Made by a program: the position numbers and the translations under genes. From Pseudomonadota bacterium (GTDB taxonomy: Bacteria > Pseudomonadota > Gammaproteobacteria > Burkholderiales > Gallionellaceae): a DNA stretch of 64,000 nucleotides. This document shows, piece by piece, positions 61,524-64,000 of the stretch (position 1 is the stretch's first letter; each line of letters opens with the position of its first letter). Below the pieces are notes generated by a model that ran no database searches, had not been told where the DNA came from, and was given only the letters and a program-made list of their open reading frames with translations. The stretch covers positions 124,001 to 188,000 of the forward strand of contig JAJYLY010000003.1 of NCBI GenBank assembly GCA_021787435.1, given 5' to 3'.

Positions 61524-63704
61524 ATGCACGGACAGAAAATTGGTCGTTATGAAATCCTGAGCGGGCAAGGCCAAGAGGAGACTTGGCTTGCTTATGATCC
61601 CGAATCTGACCGCAAGGTTGCCATCAGGATGCTTGACGGAGCCTTAGCGCAGGGGCTGCATCATCCCAACCTCATCGAGCTTTATGATTCGGGCAGTCAC
61701 CAAGGGTCTCCCTACCGGGTTTATGCGCATGTCGACGGAATAACGCTCGAACAGTCGCTGCGCGATAAAAAAATATTACCCTTTGAGCGCGCCGCGGAAA
61801 TCACCTGCGGCGTGCTGGACGGACTGGCCTATTTGCATGCGAAAGACATCGCGCATCTTAATGTCAGTCCAGCCAGCGTGATCATAGCCCAGAGTGGGGT
61901 TCCGATGCTGATGGATTCGGAGGTGAACAAAAGCGGACAGCAAAGTCAGGATGCAAAAGGGCAGGCGGCGGATATTTATTCCGCAGGCTGCATGCTGTAT
62001 GAAATGCTGACCGGAAAATCAACAGAAAGTGAGAGCGAAAAAATTGTCTTCCCTTCCGAATACATAGACAAAAGGCTGGGTGCGATTATCCTGAGGTCAC
62101 TGTCAGCCAACCCGGATGAGCGCTATCCGAGTGCCGGCGCAATGAAGAAAGTCCTGCAAGATTATCTCAAAGGGGCAGGCGAGCCGGACAACACGCTGGA
62201 ATCCCTGCTTTACCGTATGCAGAAAAAAAGTGATTTCCCGGCCCTATCCAACATCATTTCCGAAATCAATAAGATCGTCTCGTCGGATTCAGAGGGAAGC
62301 AACAAGCTGGCCAGAACCATATTGCAGGACTTCGCGCTCACCAGCAACCTCTTGAAACTTGTGAATACCGCGTCCTACGGGCAGTTTGGCGGCACCATCA
62401 ACACCGTCTCCAAGGCAGTCGTGATCTTGGGTTTCGATACAGTGAGAAATATCGCGGTGTCGCTGATTCTGATGGAATTCCTGCAGAACAAACCCCAGGC
62501 GGTGCAGCTCAAGGACGAGATGGCGCAGGCGATCATGACGGGCATCATGGCCGTGGAACTGTCGTCAGGGAAGAGTATCCGTGATGCGGAAGAAGTCATG
62601 GTCTGTTCGATGTTCCATAATCTGGGAAAGATGCTGGCCACCTATTACTTCTTCGATGAGAGCAGGGAGATTGCGAAACTGGTCGAGCAGGGCGAGGAGG
62701 AAGACAGGGCCTCCGCCAAGATTCTCGGCATCGCCTATTCCGAGCTCGGCCTGGCCGTGGGGCGCAACTGGAATTTTCCGCCACGCCTTATTGCCGGTAT
62801 GCGCCGACTGGATGCGGGGAAAGTAGCAGTCCCGCAGAGCGAGATGGATCATATAACGGTGACGATCAACCTGGCGCACGAGTTGTGCGAGGTCGCTTCA
62901 ACTGGCGATGTGCAGCAAAAGATGCTTGGCGATCTGGTCAAACGCTATGAACGCGCATCCCGCATTACCGAGCGAGAGTTGTCAGCTGCGGTCGAAGTTG
63001 GTGTCGCTGAAATCCGTCGCCGTGCCGGGCTGCTGAGCCTTAATGTAGCCAGCAGCCCGCTATTGTCCCGGGTGCGCGAATGGAGCGGGAAGCAGGCAGC
63101 CAAACAGCTGGACAAGGAAAATTCGCCCGGCAGCATCGCGCAGCTCGACCAGACTGCCCTTGATCGGGCGGTCTCCGGCGACACGGCCCGCGATGCGGAA
63201 ACCATATTGAGCTCGGGCATACAGGATGTCACAGCATCGCTGGTGGGCGATTTCAACCTCAATGATGTGCTGCAGATAGTGATGGAGACGATGTATCGCG
63301 GCATCGGTTTCAACCGCATCCTGTTTTTGATAAGGGACAACAAACAGAATGCGATGGTTGCCAAGTTCGGTTTTGGCAGCGGTGTTGAAACGCTGGTGGC
63401 GCGTTTCCGTTTTTCATTGCCTTTTGTGGCTGACGTATTTCATCTCTCGCTCGAAAAAGGCCTGGACATCGCGATCGAGAATGTCGATGCACCTAATATC
63501 GCCGGCAAGATTCCCGGCTGGTACAGGGACAATGTCAATGCACCCTGTTTCATATTGCTGCCCATCATGCTGAAAGACAAGGCGGTCGGGATGTTCTATG
63601 CAGATATGCAGACATCCAACAGCCTCAACGTGTCGCAACAGCAGTTGTCGCTGCTGCGCACCCTGCGCAATCAGGCAGTCCTTGCGATCAAGCAGAAAGT
63701 CTGA
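61524..63704 (+). CDS. Pseudokinase-HDOD-GAF signalling protein
   Basis: A 726-residue protein with three parts. Residues 1-215 follow a Ser/Thr kinase fold, but the ATP lysine is Arg35 (VAIRML), the HRD loop is HLN (111-113) and DFG is DSE (131-133), so it is probably inactive. Residues 235-440 form an HDOD domain (NLLKLVNTASYGQFGG, FHNLGKMLATYYFF) with no clear catalytic HD. The last 150 residues are GAF-like (LNDVLQIVMETMYRGIGFNR). The frame opens at 61440; the ATG at 61524 (MHGQKIGRYE) fits. Such proteins are thought to sense signals and control c-di-GMP or motility functions, but partners are unknown. Confidence 0.87.
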   Translation: MHGQKIGRYEILSGQGQEETWLAYDPESDRKVAIRMLDGALAQGLHHPNLIELYDSGSHQGSPYRVYAHVDGITLEQSLRDKKILPFERAAEITCGVLDGLAYLHAKDIAHLNVSPASVIIAQSGVPMLMDSEVNKSGQQSQDAKGQAADIYSAGCMLYEMLTGKSTESESEKIVFPSEYIDKRLGAIILRSLSANPDERYPSAGAMKKVLQDYLKGAGEPDNTLESLLYRMQKKSDFPALSNIISEINKIVSSDSEGSNKLARTILQDFALTSNLLKLVNTASYGQFGGTINTVSKAVVILGFDTVRNIAVSLILMEFLQNKPQAVQLKDEMAQAIMTGIMAVELSSGKSIRDAEEVMVCSMFHNLGKMLATYYFFDESREIAKLVEQGEEEDRASAKILGIAYSELGLAVGRNWNFPPRLIAGMRRLDAGKVAVPQSEMDHITVTINLAHELCEVASTGDVQQKMLGDLVKRYERASRITERELSAAVEVGVAEIRRRAGLLSLNVASSPLLSRVREWSGKQAAKQLDKENSPGSIAQLDQTALDRAVSGDTARDAETILSSGIQDVTASLVGDFNLNDVLQIVMETMYRGIGFNRILFLIRDNKQNAMVAKFGFGSGVETLVARFRFSLPFVADVFHLSLEKGLDIAIENVDAPNIAGKIPGWYRDNVNAPCFILLPIMLKDKAVGMFYADMQTSNSLNVSQQQLSLLRTLRNQAVLAIKQKV

Positions 63705-63837
63705 TGGCTCAATTGAACAAGTGTTGCCTACCGTTATGTCGATGATATTCGAAAAAAATAATCTAATGCTGAGGCGCGGATAACGCGAAATAAATGCCGC
63801 CATCTTCAATCCTTGCCCCTCATTCATTGTTCTTGTC

Positions 63838-64000
63838 ATGACCTTCTATTGCAAGGAGTTGCCTTTTGAAGCGGATGCAGCGCATTATTTCTCTGCGATC
63901 GCTGATCTTCCCTGGGCTGCTTGGCTGGATAGTGGCGGGATGGGGCGTTTCGATATCCTGACAGCAGCACCTCATCACACGATAGAAAAATCTGGCAGGG
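63838..64000 (+). CDS. pabB: Aminodeoxychorismate synthase component I, start only
   Basis: Fifty-four codons from the ATG at 63838 to the window end. The reading MTFYCKELPFEADAAHYFSA, then DLPWAAWLDSGG and RFDILTAAP matches the start of PabB, where the DLPW-LDSG-RYDIL pattern is well conserved. It would supply the substrate of PabC (21574). The 133 bp before it, after the HDOD gene, show no clear promoter. Confidence 0.75.
   Translation, partial: MTFYCKELPFEADAAHYFSAIADLPWAAWLDSGGMGRFDILTAAPHHTIEKSGR

Overview
The window reads as a chromosomal segment of a betaproteobacterium, most plausibly of the Nitrosomonadales/Gallionellaceae kind. The evidence is indirect: the housekeeping order glyA-nrdR-ribD-ribE-ribB-ribH-nusB-thiL-pgpA, the acpP-fabF-pabC-mltG-tmk-holB-tatD run, class Ia nrdAB, and above all a PEP-CTERM/exosortase-A exopolysaccharide (EPS) region. 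Nothing here fixes the species. No exosortase gene is in the window.

Layout. 1-5430: pyrD (cut by the window edge), the N-degron transferases bpt and aat, an uncharacterised 483-residue protein, an esterase and darP. 5495-9433: pmbA, a Rossmann-GGDEF diguanylate cyclase, the wreck of a second GGDEF gene running in frame into glyA, then glyA. 9512-15692: nrdR and the riboflavin operon followed by nusB, thiL and pgpA. The RibB protein carries a GTP-cyclohydrolase-II-like domain that has lost its zinc cysteines. 15757-23341: an acyl-CoA ligase, a large FtsX-type permease, acpP, fabF (TTG start), pabC and mltG. 23405-25037: a small accessory island of toxin-antitoxin (TA) genes inserted between mltG and tmk. 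25038-27375: tmk, holB, tatD. 27431-27851: tRNA-Gly, tRNA-Gly, tRNA-Cys, tRNA-Leu behind a near-perfect sigma-70 promoter. 28297-30760: a decayed TA pair and an IS200/IS605 element with divergent tnpA and tnpB.

30875-46772 is the EPS/PEP-CTERM region: manC, the exosortase-A-associated ACP and two hydrolases, two PEP-CTERM proteins, an S1-type protease, a UDP-GlcNAc dehydrogenase and 4-epimerase, an asparagine-synthetase homologue, a PLP decarboxylase, a polysaccharide deacetylase and the PrsT TPR lipoprotein. Both PEP-CTERM genes are preceded by good sigma-54 (-24/-12) promoters with a TTTACAC half-site about 70 bp upstream, so they are probably co-regulated surface proteins exported alongside the polysaccharide.

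46860-51094 is the most unusual part: a minus-strand run of a nitroreductase-like protein, a ThiF/E1-like adenylyltransferase, a FeeM-type N-acyltransferase, a Rieske ferredoxin and a TrpD2-like protein. It looks like an uncharacterised biosynthetic or modification pathway beside the PEP-CTERM locus. 51183-57434: a FemAB-like protein, YihY and nrdA/nrdB, with two NrdR-box-like sites 31 bp apart at the nrdA promoter. 57435-64000: insertion-sequence debris and terminators, a PaiB-like flavoprotein, a methyltransferase, an MFS exporter behind a shortened PhnD-like protein, a pseudokinase-HDOD-GAF protein and the start of pabB.

A recurrent non-coding theme is a set of five imperfect hairpins built from repeated short words, each lying between co-directional genes (before nrdR, thiL, pabC, tmk and nrdB). 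One of them is split by the TA island.
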